Source of the DNA: Chryseobacterium formosum
Lineage (GTDB): Bacteria > Bacteroidota > Bacteroidia > Flavobacteriales > Weeksellaceae
Reading direction: 5' to 3'
DNA: 64,000 nucleotides
Assembly: GCF_026460885.1 (NCBI RefSeq)
Contig: NZ_JAOVZW010000008.1
Span: forward strand, 372,001 to 436,000
The position numbers were made by a program, and so were the translations under genes. The first letter of the stretch is position 1. Each line of letters starts with the position of its first letter. Of the stretch, positions 37,041-45,973 are shown piece after piece. The notes beneath the pieces were generated by a model. That model worked only from the letters and a program-made list of their open reading frames with translations. It made no database searches and had not been told where the DNA came from.

Positions 37041-37577
37041 ATGGAAGAATTGCTTGATCTTATACAAAATAAAGAAATTCATGTAGAGTTTTTCTTAAAA
37101 AAGAAACATATTGTCATTGATGATTTAAAAAATATCTTACCGAACTGGAAGTTTTATTTTCTGAGGCTTAATGAATTAAATGAAAATGAGTTAAGTGAGT
37201 ATTTAATTAATGATGATTTTTATATAGAAGGAGCAATCTGCATCACATACTTTGGAAAAGAACTCATAGGATTTAAATATTGGGATCTGATAGATCAGTT
37301 ATGTTCCTATTTTATTCATGCTATTTATGAGATCACAATCAATAATAAAGAATCTGAGAAATTTTATTTTCCAGATCAGCCTGTTGAGGTTATTATAACA
37401 AAAGAAAAAGAATTGATAGGAATTAAAATAGGTAATGAAAATCTTTTTTATCTAAACAGAAATATCTTTATTAAAGAGTTTCTGAATGCTTGTAAAAATC
37501 TATATGAAAGAATAAATGTAAATTCTTATAAATTGGAAATAGAGGAAATTCTAAAGTATTTAAATCAATTGAAATGA
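37041..37577 (+). CDS. Unknown soluble protein (island gene)
   Basis: A 178-residue acidic protein, no signal peptide, with alternating helices and strands (ELLDLIQNKEIHVEFFLKKK; LIGFKYWDLIDQLCSYFIHA). Not recognised. Its stop overlaps the start of the next (frameshifted) gene as ATGA at 37574, so it is translated together with a paralogue of the 36630 gene. It is a probable member of a small-gene array of immunity type. Confidence 0.6.
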   Translation: MEELLDLIQNKEIHVEFFLKKKHIVIDDLKNILPNWKFYFLRLNELNENELSEYLINDDFYIEGAICITYFGKELIGFKYWDLIDQLCSYFIHAIYEITINNKESEKFYFPDQPVEVIITKEKELIGIKIGNENLFYLNRNIFIKEFLNACKNLYERINVNSYKLEIEEILKYLNQLK

Positions 37578-37936
37578 AAATAATTTACTATAATTATGTA
37601 GAATATGTAATTGGTCAAGCGGTAGATGCCATTTTTGCCAAAGACTTATATGATGCCTAAAGTTCGGTTTAATGAGATAAAAGAAAGTGTTATAGAAAAA
37701 GACTTAGATAATTTTTTCAAAGATTGAAAGAAAGTCTGAAAATTACACTGAATAATCTTGAAAAGGTAGAATTATTTCAGTTCTTTTTCGTGGAAGATTT
37801 TGCTCCAAGCGATGATAATGAAGACCTTAAAGAAATATTTATTCTTATGTGGAATGTTTTTTTTCCTAATGAAAAATGGCTGGATGAAAATTACAAAGAC
37901 ATTTCTTTTGAAATAGATCATGGAAATTATCTTTAA
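37574..37936 (+). pseudogene. Frameshifted paralogue of the 36630 gene
   Basis: The ATG at 37574 overlaps the preceding stop and begins MKIIYYNYVEYVIGQAVDA; after a stop at 37658 the sequence continues in other frames with KVRFNEIKESVIEKDLDNFF and then KESLKITLNNLEKVELFQFF through IDHGNYL (stop 37936). At least two frameshifts separate the pieces. The last part aligns with the second half of the gene at 36630-36998, including the SLKI.LNN and FEL/IDx ending. This marks a tandem duplication followed by decay. Confidence 0.5.
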
Positions 37937-37969
37937 TGCACAAATATTTAGAAATAAATTAAAATAATT

Positions 37970-38533
37970 ATGGGATACCATACAACAGATACTATTTTAG
38001 TAATAGAAAAAAGACTTACTAAAGATATTGTAAGTATAGTTGATGAAGTTATGCTGGAAAATAATTTCATAATAGATTATAACTATCAAAATTTTCACTT
38101 TGAAGATACAGATCCTCGTCCTGGTAGCGATACTGATGATGCAAAAACAATAATGGTGGAAACTTTGGAAGATGCTTTACAAACTTTAGAAGAATTCAAG
38201 AAACATCCTACAGGAGGGTCTTATAGTTATGACATGCATTGGGGATATAATGACCAAGGGCAGAAACTTGGTTATGATGTATTGATAGCCTATCTGTCTT
38301 TTGACTACAAAAATATAGAGGCTGTCATTTTTTATGTAAGGGAAGCTGTTTTTGAAATGGCACATGAAAAAGAACTGAAAAAAGTGTTTTATGAAATAAA
38401 TAAACGTGTTAAAGTAATTGCTGCCACACAAACAACAAATTATTACCAGGAAGATTATCATGAAATTGATGTGATAGAAGATGTTCTGTCTGGAAATATT
38501 CATCAAAAATATCAGTATAAGTTTATAGAATAG
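37970..38533 (+). CDS. Unknown soluble protein (island gene)
   Basis: A 187-residue intact protein starting MGYHTTDTILVIEKRLTKDI, with DTDPRPGSDTDDAKTIMVET in the middle and a C-terminal NYYQEDYHEIDVIEDVLSGN. It is acidic and has neither signal nor membrane helix. No family is recognised. It follows the paralogous small genes on the same strand and may be cotranscribed with them. Confidence 0.6.
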   Translation: MGYHTTDTILVIEKRLTKDIVSIVDEVMLENNFIIDYNYQNFHFEDTDPRPGSDTDDAKTIMVETLEDALQTLEEFKKHPTGGSYSYDMHWGYNDQGQKLGYDVLIAYLSFDYKNIEAVIFYVREAVFEMAHEKELKKVFYEINKRVKVIAATQTTNYYQEDYHEIDVIEDVLSGNIHQKYQYKFIE

Positions 38534-38550
38534 ATGTTTTATCATCTGAA

Positions 38551-38691
38551 ATGAATTTTGTATCTATTGAAAAAAATAATCCTTATTCATATATTAGAAC
38601 GATTCGCTTTCTCCATATAATAGAAGAAGGTGTTTTTTCCTATTTGAGTAAAAGCCATTCATTAAATTATGTATTTATTTTTAAACCTTAA
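38551..38691 (+). CDS. Short unknown frame overlapping the next gene
   Basis: A 46-residue frame, MNFVSIEKNNPYSYIRTIRF through LNYVFIFKP, ends 23 bp inside the next gene (start 38669). It may be the true N-terminus of that gene, split by a frameshift, because the overlap encodes similar hydrophobic residues in both frames. Otherwise a tiny independent gene. Confidence 0.35.
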   Translation: MNFVSIEKNNPYSYIRTIRFLHIIEEGVFSYLSKSHSLNYVFIFKP

Positions 38692-39046
38692 ACATCACGA
38701 AATATCGACAGACCCAGAAGCTGTTTTTTTGAAATCTGAAGAACTTTTAAATGTCAATGATTTTATTTCTTTTGGAGATCCTGTCATTTGTTTTGAAAAG
38801 AAGTTAAATGATCATGTAAATTATTACGTAATGCATGATGTTGTCATGTACAAAGGAAAGATAAAGAAATTTAAAGGAAAAACTGTCCTCTCAACCAAAA
38901 AAGACCTGATTGATTATATCAAAACCAACGACATAAGACCGGTAAGAATAATGCCTCAACAAAATCCTGATTTTGTCATTCAGATAACGGATGAGGAAAG
39001 TGCATTGTTCTTTTATAAACACAATCAAAATGATAATATAGAATAA
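38669..39046 (+). CDS. Unknown ~125-residue protein (island gene)
   Basis: A soluble protein with FISFGDPVICFEKKLNDHVN, KGKIKKFKGKTVLSTKKDLI and PVRIMPQQNPDFVIQITDEE. The family is not recognised; the composition resembles immunity-like proteins of SMI1/SUKH size, but no motif proves it. The next gene starts 5 bp after its stop, so they are cotranscribed. Confidence 0.55.
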   Translation: MYLFLNLKHHEISTDPEAVFLKSEELLNVNDFISFGDPVICFEKKLNDHVNYYVMHDVVMYKGKIKKFKGKTVLSTKKDLIDYIKTNDIRPVRIMPQQNPDFVIQITDEESALFFYKHNQNDNIE

Positions 39047-39051
39047 AAGAG

Positions 39052-39396
39052 ATGTATAAATTAACAAATAATGTAGATATAGAAATTATTATTGGTCAGC
39101 AATTGTCCGCAACTCCTAGATTGCTTCTCTATGATGTAGCAATTTATTTAACAACATGTAATAGTAGTAAAGAAATAACCGACGAAATATTAACAACTAA
39201 TGGAAGCGATAGAGGCTGGTTATTTACAGAAGACAATGATACATTTAGATTTAATGCCCAAGATAATCTGCTTGCTTCTATTTGTATAGATTACAGTGAA
39301 TTAGATAGATACCCCGATGGTATGTTTGATTTAGTAACTGAAGCAAAAAAAATAGTGGGTATTCCTAAACTAATTTATATTGTGCATGGCTTATAA
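39052..39396 (+). CDS. Unknown 114-residue protein (island gene)
   Basis: An acidic soluble protein, MYKLTNNVDIEIIIGQQLSA at the start and GWLFTEDNDTFRFNAQDNLL centrally. Not recognised. It lies directly behind the 38669 gene. The downstream frame at 39414 has no ATG and could be a decayed neighbour. Confidence 0.5.
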   Translation: MYKLTNNVDIEIIIGQQLSATPRLLLYDVAIYLTTCNSSKEITDEILTTNGSDRGWLFTEDNDTFRFNAQDNLLASICIDYSELDRYPDGMFDLVTEAKKIVGIPKLIYIVHGL

Positions 39397-39413
39397 AAAG
39401 TCCTGAACAATTT

Positions 39414-39680
39414 TTGGTAAACAAAATAGCTCCCATTGAAAATTACTCGGTTACTCCTCTTTTGAAGAAAAGTTTTTGGGATGTCTTTCAGTTTATAAAC
39501 GAGGAGAGAATAGAGCTGATGAAAAAAGAAGATATGCATACATTTCAGGAATTACGGGCTTTATACAAAAAGATTAGTAGTAATAGTGAGAAGAATCTTG
39601 GATTGGAGATCTTAGCAGAGAAATTATTTGATTTTGCAGAGAATTTTTCCTCTCAAGAGCAAATGTTACACTTTCATTAG
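39414..39680 (+). pseudogene. Headless open frame at the end of the small-gene array
   Basis: An 88-codon frame opening only with TTG; it is open upstream (CAWLIKSPEQF) to about 39369 without an ATG. It encodes helical, charged sequence (KKSFWDVFQFINEERIELMK, NLGLEILAEKLFDFAENF). Probably the C-terminal relic of a larger gene. The following 220 bases to 39903 show nothing I can name. Confidence 0.35.
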
Positions 39681-39903
39681 CATTTTAGAAGGTCAAAGAA
39701 TCATTTCCTATTCAGTTAGGAAGATTAAAATTGTTTATTATATTTGAAAAAAACCGAACAATTACAAAAGGTAATCGAAAAACTTTTTACGAATTTCCGT
39801 AAAACGACAAAACACCATAAAAAATGTAAACTGCTTTGCAAAATCTGACCACCGTTCTTGATTGACCACTGATAATGTTTTTTAAATAACCATATTGATC
39901 GTT

Positions 39904-40059
39904 GACCACAATCAGGAAAAGCTTAAAATATGGACAGAAGAAATGCATAAGGTCTGGAAGAATAATCAGTTTCCGGCAAGTACGTTAATTCCGGTACCAG
40001 AGCTAGCGTTGGATGGAATGCTAATCGAGGTTAATGCCGTTGCGTTTAAAACGTTATAA
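39904..40059 (+). pseudogene. RidA/YjgF-family C-terminal remnant
   Basis: The 51-codon frame DHNQEKLKIWTEEMHKVW followed by NNQFPASTLIPVPELALDGM and LIEVNAVAFK matches the second half of RidA proteins (P-A-x-T/S ... L...LIEV..VA). The N-terminal half is missing and there is no start, so it is a remnant. RidA enzymes hydrolyse reactive enamines/imines. It adds to the gene debris of this island. Confidence 0.55.
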
Positions 40060-40273
40060 TGATGATCCAATGAGAATCACTTTAGAGTTGTTTTAAATGT
40101 AATCAATTTAAATGGTAATCATTTAATCTCTGTACAACAATACATTACACTATTGGTCGATAAATAATTGTTACAAAAATAATTGTGGATCTTTAGGCTT
40201 AATATTATTAGCTTATAACTCCAAAACCTTTGTCAACTTAAATTTTGTAACTATGGAATTGTATCAGAATTAA

Positions 40274-41098
40274 ATGATTAAATTTGTCGAAATTACTGAG
40301 TTAATGGATGTCCTAAAAAGGAATAATGTTACAATAAAAGGTGTAGGAAAAGATGTGATTTTCTTTGCTCATGGTTTTGGTTGTGACCAAAACATGTGGC
40401 GCTACGTGGCACCTGCTTTTCAGGAAAAATATACGACTGTTCTTTTCGATCACGTAGGTGCGGGAAATTCAGATCTTTCAGCCTATTCATTTACAAAGTA
40501 TGATCAACTTGAAGGTTATGCCGAAGATATTGTTGAAATTGCCAGAGAACTGAAGATTTCAAATGCAGTCTATATTGGGCATTCGGTCAGTGCAGTAATG
40601 GGCATCATGGCAGCAAAAATGGCACCTGAATTATTTGCAAAGCTTGTGCTGGTTGCTCCTTCGCCATCTTATATCAATGATGAAAATTATATCGGAGGTT
40701 TTAAAAGATCGGAGATTAATGAACTGCTTGATTCACTTAATGATAATCACTTAGGATGGTCTGCGTCAATAGCGCCGGTAATTATGGGCAATCCTGATAG
40801 AGTAGAGCTTGGGAAAGAATTGACCAACAGTTTTTGCAAAACTGATCCCGAGATTGCAAAACATTTTGCACGAACCACTTTTTTAACCGACAAACGGGAT
40901 ATTCTAAAGGATTCAAAAATTCCTGTACTCATTCTTCAATGTAGCCAAGATGTCATTGCCCCAGTTGAGGTGGGACATTATATGCACGAACAGATGGATG
41001 GAAGTCAATTGGTCATTTTGAATGCAACGGGACATTGTCCTAATCTGAGTGCACCTGAAGAAACCATTGCGGCAATTAAAGAATTTTTAAATGACTGA
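40274..41098 (+). CDS. RsbQ-like alpha/beta hydrolase
   Basis: A 274-residue alpha/beta hydrolase of the RsbQ/KAI2 type: NNVTIKGVGKDVIFFAHGFG, VLFDHVGAGNSDLSAY, the nucleophile S104 in IGHSVSAVMG, D224 in CSQDVIAP and H252 in ATGHCPNLSAP. RsbQ makes a small signal molecule needed by PAS-domain RsbP in Bacillus energy-stress signalling. Here the next gene, overlapping by 8 bp, encodes a PAS histidine kinase, so an RsbQ-PAS kinase pair is likely. ATG 40304 would be an alternative start. Confidence 0.88.
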   Translation: MIKFVEITELMDVLKRNNVTIKGVGKDVIFFAHGFGCDQNMWRYVAPAFQEKYTTVLFDHVGAGNSDLSAYSFTKYDQLEGYAEDIVEIARELKISNAVYIGHSVSAVMGIMAAKMAPELFAKLVLVAPSPSYINDENYIGGFKRSEINELLDSLNDNHLGWSASIAPVIMGNPDRVELGKELTNSFCKTDPEIAKHFARTTFLTDKRDILKDSKIPVLILQCSQDVIAPVEVGHYMHEQMDGSQLVILNATGHCPNLSAPEETIAAIKEFLND

Positions 41099-42200
41099 TA
41101 AAATACCACCTGATCTTTCAGAGGATTTTGACGATTTTTTTGAATCTTCGTTATGTGGCTATGTCATCACTGATGGCAATGGAAAAATTACGAGGGTCAA
41201 TCAATGTGCTGCTAAATGGCTGAATGGGAATCCGGAAGATTTTAAAGAAAGTCGCTTTTCAGATATTCTTGCTATAGGCAGTAAAATATATTTTGAAACC
41301 CATTTGTGGCCTTTGCTTCGAATACAAGGACAATTTGACGAAGTATCCATTGAATTGGCTGACACAGGAAATGGTAAATTTCCGGTTTTCATTAATGGAT
41401 ATGAAAAAAAAGATGAAAACAATAAACCAGTTTTTATACGTTTTACTTTATTTAAGGCTACCGACAGGCGTTTGTATGAGGAGAACTTTAAAATATCCAA
41501 AAAGCTTGCAGAAACAAACTTAAATATTGAAAAGGAACAGGCCGTCATTCGAGAACAATTTATAGCAGTACTGGGGCATGACCTCCGAAACCCTGTCGGC
41601 GCTGTAATAAGTGCAACACAGCTACTAGCAAGATCTGAAAGAAGTGAGCGCGACAGAAAGTTGATAAACATCGTTCATTCCAGCTCGAAAAGAATGTACG
41701 AAATGATCAACAATATTATGGATTTGGCTCGTGGCAGGTTAGGTGGAGGCATTTCAATTACTCCTGCTGTTGTCAATTTGGAGGAACTGCTCAAAGAAGT
41801 TACCAATGAACTAAAAATCTCCCACCCCGATAGAGTTATTAAATCTCATTATAATATCAGTAAAGCGATTGAGTGTGACCCTGGACGTATTTCACAACTA
41901 GTGTCCAACCTTATTGCTAATTCGATAACACACGGTTCTGTTGATGCTCCAATCCTGATTCACGCAGAGACCACTGACGTAAATTGGAAGATTTCGGTAA
42001 CTAATACTGGTCAGAAAATCCCTGAAGAAATGTTACAGAATCTCTTTCATCCTTTTAAAAGAGGAGGTATAGAATCTAATCACAATGGCCTGGGACTCGG
42101 ATTATATATTTCATCAGAAATAGCAAAAGCACATCGGGGTGTATTGTCAGTGACTTCAGATGAAGAACAAACCTGCTTTACTTTGCTGGTTTCAATCTAA
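41091..42200 (+). CDS. PAS-domain sensor histidine kinase paired with RsbQ-like hydrolase
   Basis: A 369-residue soluble kinase: one PAS domain (about residues 18-125, LCGYVITDGNGKITRVNQCA), a linker helix, HisKA with H163 (LGHDLRNPVGAV) and HATPase_c (NLIANSITHG, GLGLGLYISSEIAKAH). Its start overlaps the RsbQ-like gene, so they are translated together, and the PAS domain is the likely receiver of the hydrolase product. No response regulator is adjacent. A kinase pseudogene lies convergent downstream. Confidence 0.9.
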   Translation: MTDKIPPDLSEDFDDFFESSLCGYVITDGNGKITRVNQCAAKWLNGNPEDFKESRFSDILAIGSKIYFETHLWPLLRIQGQFDEVSIELADTGNGKFPVFINGYEKKDENNKPVFIRFTLFKATDRRLYEENFKISKKLAETNLNIEKEQAVIREQFIAVLGHDLRNPVGAVISATQLLARSERSERDRKLINIVHSSSKRMYEMINNIMDLARGRLGGGISITPAVVNLEELLKEVTNELKISHPDRVIKSHYNISKAIECDPGRISQLVSNLIANSITHGSVDAPILIHAETTDVNWKISVTNTGQKIPEEMLQNLFHPFKRGGIESNHNGLGLGLYISSEIAKAHRGVLSVTSDEEQTCFTLLVSI

Positions 42201-42231
42201 AGAAACTGGTTTCTATACCATTATTATTGTA

Positions 42232-44226
42232 TCAATTGATGGTCTTTACACCATCAATAGGTAAGATGATTGAGAATATGGTTCCTTCATTTTTGGTGCT
42301 TTTCACTTGAATAGTACCGTTGTGGAGCTCAATAATCTCTTTCGAAAGATAAAGTCCGATACCAAATCCTGCTATAAATCTGCTATTCAAATCTTTTACC
42401 CTGTAATAGCGATCAAATATTCGCTCCTGATCTTCTTCGGAAATTCCTATTCCCTTGTCTTGAATATGAATGATCAAATTGTTTTGATCCATTGTCAGAT
42501 ATTCTACAGTTATCGAAGTATCTGATGGAGAATACTTGATTGCATTTCCAATAAGATTGTGGAGTACCTGCGCTATCTTTTCACGATCTGCCAATATCAT
42601 CGTCTGCCCTGATGATTTGAAAACAAAATGACGGGCAGGATTGGTTGACAGCACTTCATCTTCGATTTCTGAGAATAATACGTGGAAATCAAAAATTACT
42701 TTTTCCATATGCAATCGTCCGGAATCAAGTCTTGATACATTAAGGAAACCATTGATCATGCTGTTCATGTAATTCGTCTGCTTAAAACATTTTTCCAGAA
42801 TGTTTTGCTGCTGAGGATTTTCTTCTTTTGCTGCAATTCGTTGTAAGATCTGAATGTAAGCTTGAAGTGATGTTAGTGGAGTTTTAAGTTCATGGCTGAC
42901 CATGCCCATAAAATCATCTTTTCGTTCCTCCTCTTTTTTTTGTTGGGTTATATCTCTAAGGGTTCCATTAAGGCTTAACGGATTACTTTCTTTATCATAG
43001 AAAACTCTACTGTTTGCTTGTACCAGCCTGATTTTCTTATCTACTTGATTTTGGATTTTATACTCTATCGCGTAATGGCCATCAGAATCTTTGCTAAGTG
43101 CATGCGCTATTTCTCAAGTAACGTGATCTCGATCCTCAGGTAAAATTGCCGCTAATGCTACGGACAGGTCTATATTTTCGTCACAAGATAAGCCGAACCA
43201 TGTTTTAAGAAGACTATTTCCGGAAAAGAGGTTGGTTGCAGGTTGGTAATAGAAGGTGGCAAGTTCTCCGGCATCGATGGCAAGCGCCAACATCTGCTGG
43301 TCATTTTCATTTTTCCTGCGTGCCAAAACCTGCTCAGTGATCTCTTCAAGAATGACAAGAACCCCTGAAATATTACCACGTTCATTAAATATTGGTTGGT
43401 ATATGGAGTTGACTATAGCTTCCCTTAATCCACCGTTATGGCGTAATTTTACGGTGAATTCAGTATTGATCTTAGGTTTTCCATTTTGGTAAACTTCTCT
43501 AAGCCAGGTATTGACAGGCTGACCTTTCAATTCTGGGCGGGCATTCTCATGCGGATAGCCTATTACTTCAGATTCTTCACGCCCCCAAATCGTAAGAATG
43601 GCTGGATTGGCGATTTCAATAATACGTTCAGAACCTTTTAACATGGCAATTCCGACAGGAGCCTGTTCGATGATCGTACGAATATACTTTCTGCTTTCTG
43701 CCAGCTGCTGCATGGATATGTTGAGTTCTTAATTGGTAGATGTCAACTCTTCAAGTGTTGCAGCCATTTCCTCATTGAGTGCATGTTCCCGTTCTTCTTT
43801 TTGCCTGATTTGCTGCAAAAATTCCCGACGGGAGGTTACATTAAGTGCGGTATTGAGGATACACCAGGTTTTATGATCTTCATCAATCAGCGCTTTATAT
43901 TCATAATCAAAATAATCAAGCGTTTCAATCCCATTTTTTATCAGTTTTGCTGGTGCCTCATGTACGGAATACGTTTGACCAGAGGGCCACACCTCCTGCA
44001 ATAATTCTAAAAAGGGTTGTCCTTCAAGTTCAGGAATGGCTTCTATCAAAGGTTTGCCTATAACAGAAGAGTCTTTTCCCCAAAGTGTCAACATACCTTC
44101 ATTGGCAAAACGTATGATCATATTTTCTCCCGAATAGATGGATGTAGGTGCAGGAGATGAAACTAAAGCCTGAATGATTAAATCAGGGCTGAAATTTTTA
44201 TCGGGCAGATTTTCTTGGGTACTCAT
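42232..44226 (-). pseudogene. Triple-PAS histidine kinase with two in-frame stop codons
   Basis: One continuous minus-strand frame from ATG 44226 to 42232 (665 codons) encodes PAS-PAS-PAS-HisKA-HATPase. It is broken by TAA at 43731-43729 (context STN-stop-ELN, where the family would have E) and TGA at 43116-43114 (HVT-stop-EIAHAL). No frameshift is needed. The kinase core (MVSHELKTP, NLIGNAIKYS, DKGIGIS, GIGLYLSKEI) is otherwise intact. The first PAS (YSGENMIIRFANEGMLTLWG) matches the paralogue at 16228-18228. A -7 box TATCTTTG (minus strand, 44242-44235) fixes the start at 44226. Inactivated copy of a sensor kinase. Confidence 0.8.
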
Positions 44227-44560
44227 AGCTATTACAAAGATATACAAAGTCCTTCTATTGTTGTAATATTAGGGTAGATGAAATACTATAAATATTCGGG
44301 AATAATTAGTATAAGTATTGATACATACTTTAGGGTGAATGCAAATTTTTAGTGAAACTGTGTGTAATGACTCCAACCTAGATTTGAATTTTTACTGCTG
44401 CAAATGTAGAAAAGCATCCTGCACTCAAAAAAATAATGGCTACTATTATATTACCGAATCGAAAAAAGTACTACTTGTTTTACAATATTTTATTTTTAAA
44501 GTTGTAATCAGATGTTTTTAATTACATTATAACCTAAAAACAATTATCCTAAGTAAATAA

Positions 44561-44885
44561 AATGACGCTAATTGTCTTTAATTGGTGCCATTTGGCATTT
44601 GTGATCTTAACGAGCGTACCTTCAAAGACTTTTATTGATGATTTGGTTCCATTGAGTCAAATTAAGCAAGAATGGGCTATTAATAATTTTTTGTATTTAT
44701 AAAGTTTTTTTGAAATTTAATTTTATGTATTTGGAATAATAGAAATTGACATTTTTAATCTTTAGTATATTTCGATTGTCTTCTACCTTTTTAAAGATTT
44801 TACGAAAAATATTTAATGTGTATGCAGTTAATAGGATTTATATAAAGATGGAATTTAGTACATTCAAGTATATCGTTGCTTAATT
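44561..44885 (+). repeat. Dispersed intergenic repeat, copy C
   Basis: It starts with a hairpin related to that of copy A (AAATGACGCTAA ... TTGGTGCCATTT around the shared loop TTGTCTTTAA; base pairs differ but pairing is mostly kept). It then shares TTTTATTGATGATTTGGTTC with copy B and ATTTATAAAGTTTTT, GATTGTCTT and AAAGATTTTA with copy A. No coding potential. It marks the right border of the island and lies just before the IS1595-type element. The stretch 44248-44560 shows nothing I can name. Confidence 0.65.
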
Positions 44886-44983
44886 TATCTGATAATTATT
44901 TGTCGTCTTATTTCTTTAGCAAATATACGGTGTTTATGTTACTTGGAAATTAGCCTAGTTTAATTTTTTGCATTTTGATGAAT

Positions 44984-44991
44984 ATATTTTA
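44984..44991. repeat. Target-site duplication, left copy
   Basis: The 8-bp ATATTTTA flanks the left terminal repeat and is exactly repeated after the right one (49038-49045). Eight base pairs is the usual duplication length of IS1595-family elements. Confidence 0.85.
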
Positions 44992-45033
44992 GATAATAAT
45001 ATACTAGTTTATACCAAATTAATTAAACAACAT
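44992..45033 (+). repeat. Left terminal inverted repeat of the transposon
   Basis: 42 bp, identical to the reverse complement of 48996-49037 except one T/A difference at position 19 of the repeat. Confidence 0.9.
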
Positions 45034-45093
45034 CGCAAATTCAAAAGTAAGGATTTTCATAAATATTATATATATTCTAAAATTCAATTTATT

Positions 45094-45255
45094 ATGAAAT
45101 CATTAAAAGAATTCATTGCAGAAAATTTAGAACATTCGACTGTTATCCTCGTTCAAGAAAATACTGAAAATATTTCAGAAAATAAAAATCAAGAAACTGT
45201 TCAAGAAGCTGAGAATGTAAAGAATAAAAAAACTGAAAAAGATAACATTGATTAA
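45094..45255 (+). CDS. Small charged protein carried by the transposon
   Basis: A 53-residue protein, MKSLKEFIAENLEHSTVILV then a Glu/Asn/Lys-rich low-complexity tail. ATG 45094 is chosen; the frame upstream runs into the terminal repeat without a better start. The MKSLxEFIxExL opening is an amphipathic helix that I have seen at the start of small mobile-element proteins in Bacteroidota, but I know no function. Confidence 0.5.
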   Translation: MKSLKEFIAENLEHSTVILVQENTENISENKNQETVQEAENVKNKKTEKDNID

Positions 45256-45335
45256 TTAGTTTTTTCTGAAAAAATTAATTTTCATTATGTACTAATTTTT
45301 TGTAATTTGAGCCATTAAAAATTTTATAAATATTT

Positions 45336-45973
45336 ATGGCTGATATTGATATTCAAGAGATTATAAATTCATTAACTATAGTTAGTAATAAAAGAAATTA
45401 TTGGTTTATTAGAACTCATGGAGGTGATTTTTATGAAACATTTCTTGACAACGATTATATTGCTATTGGATATGATGATATACGCTTATCTGCTATAAAC
45501 AACGCTCACAATAATAAAAATCTACTAAAATCATTTCTATAAATGTTGAAAGAAAAGAAGATTTTCCTGCCTATGATGTATTTAGAACTTGGACAGAACT
45601 TTTAGATTTAACAGAAGAGTTTGGTAAAAGTGAAGATATAGATATTAATAAAAAAGATTTAAATCTGAAAATTAATGTTGAATCGCCTGGAACAATTGAA
45701 TTCATTACATATTCAGTTGTAGGAGTAGTTGTTTTGGCTACTATTATTGTTGCTTTAATAGGAGCTGAGTTTGAATCAAATTTCAAATTGTTTGGAAGTT
45801 TTAAATTTAAAAGTGATGGTTTAATCCAAAAAATAAATAATTTTTTAGATAAAAATAAAGATCGTGAACTTAAAGAAAACTTATCTAAAAAATTAACCGA
45901 AATGGAAATTAATCCTGAAGAACTAGCAAATATTTTAAAACAGATTAATGGAAATTCTGATAAAGAAAATTAG
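45336..45973 (+). pseudogene. Broken gene: N-terminal EVE-like domain and C-terminal membrane part
   Basis: The frame from 45336 gives NYWFIRTHGGDFYETFLDND followed by YIAIGYDDI, resembling the PUA/EVE-like N-terminal module of some Mrr-type and unknown proteins, then ends at 45542. In the next frame IISINVERKEDFPAYDVFRT continues through VESPGTIEFITYSVVGVVVL (one membrane helix) to a coiled, charged tail, stop 45973. A shift at an A5 run near 45530 separates them, and the middle ~120 residues expected between the two parts seem absent. I read this as an internally deleted, frameshifted passenger gene. The family assignment is from memory of sequence pattern. Confidence 0.5.

Noticed and set aside
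1043..43116. The in-frame TGA codons in the SDR gene and the kinase pseudogene have similar surroundings (GTAACATGAG and GTTACTTGAG).
   Set aside because: A recoding signal was considered, but only two cases exist, the TAA codons do not share it, no conserved downstream structure is seen, and the replaced residues differ (Gly against probably Arg/Glu).
44968..45093. N-terminal extension of the 53-residue transposon peptide.
   Set aside because: It would start outside the element and run through the terminal inverted repeat; ATG 45094 is the first plausible start.
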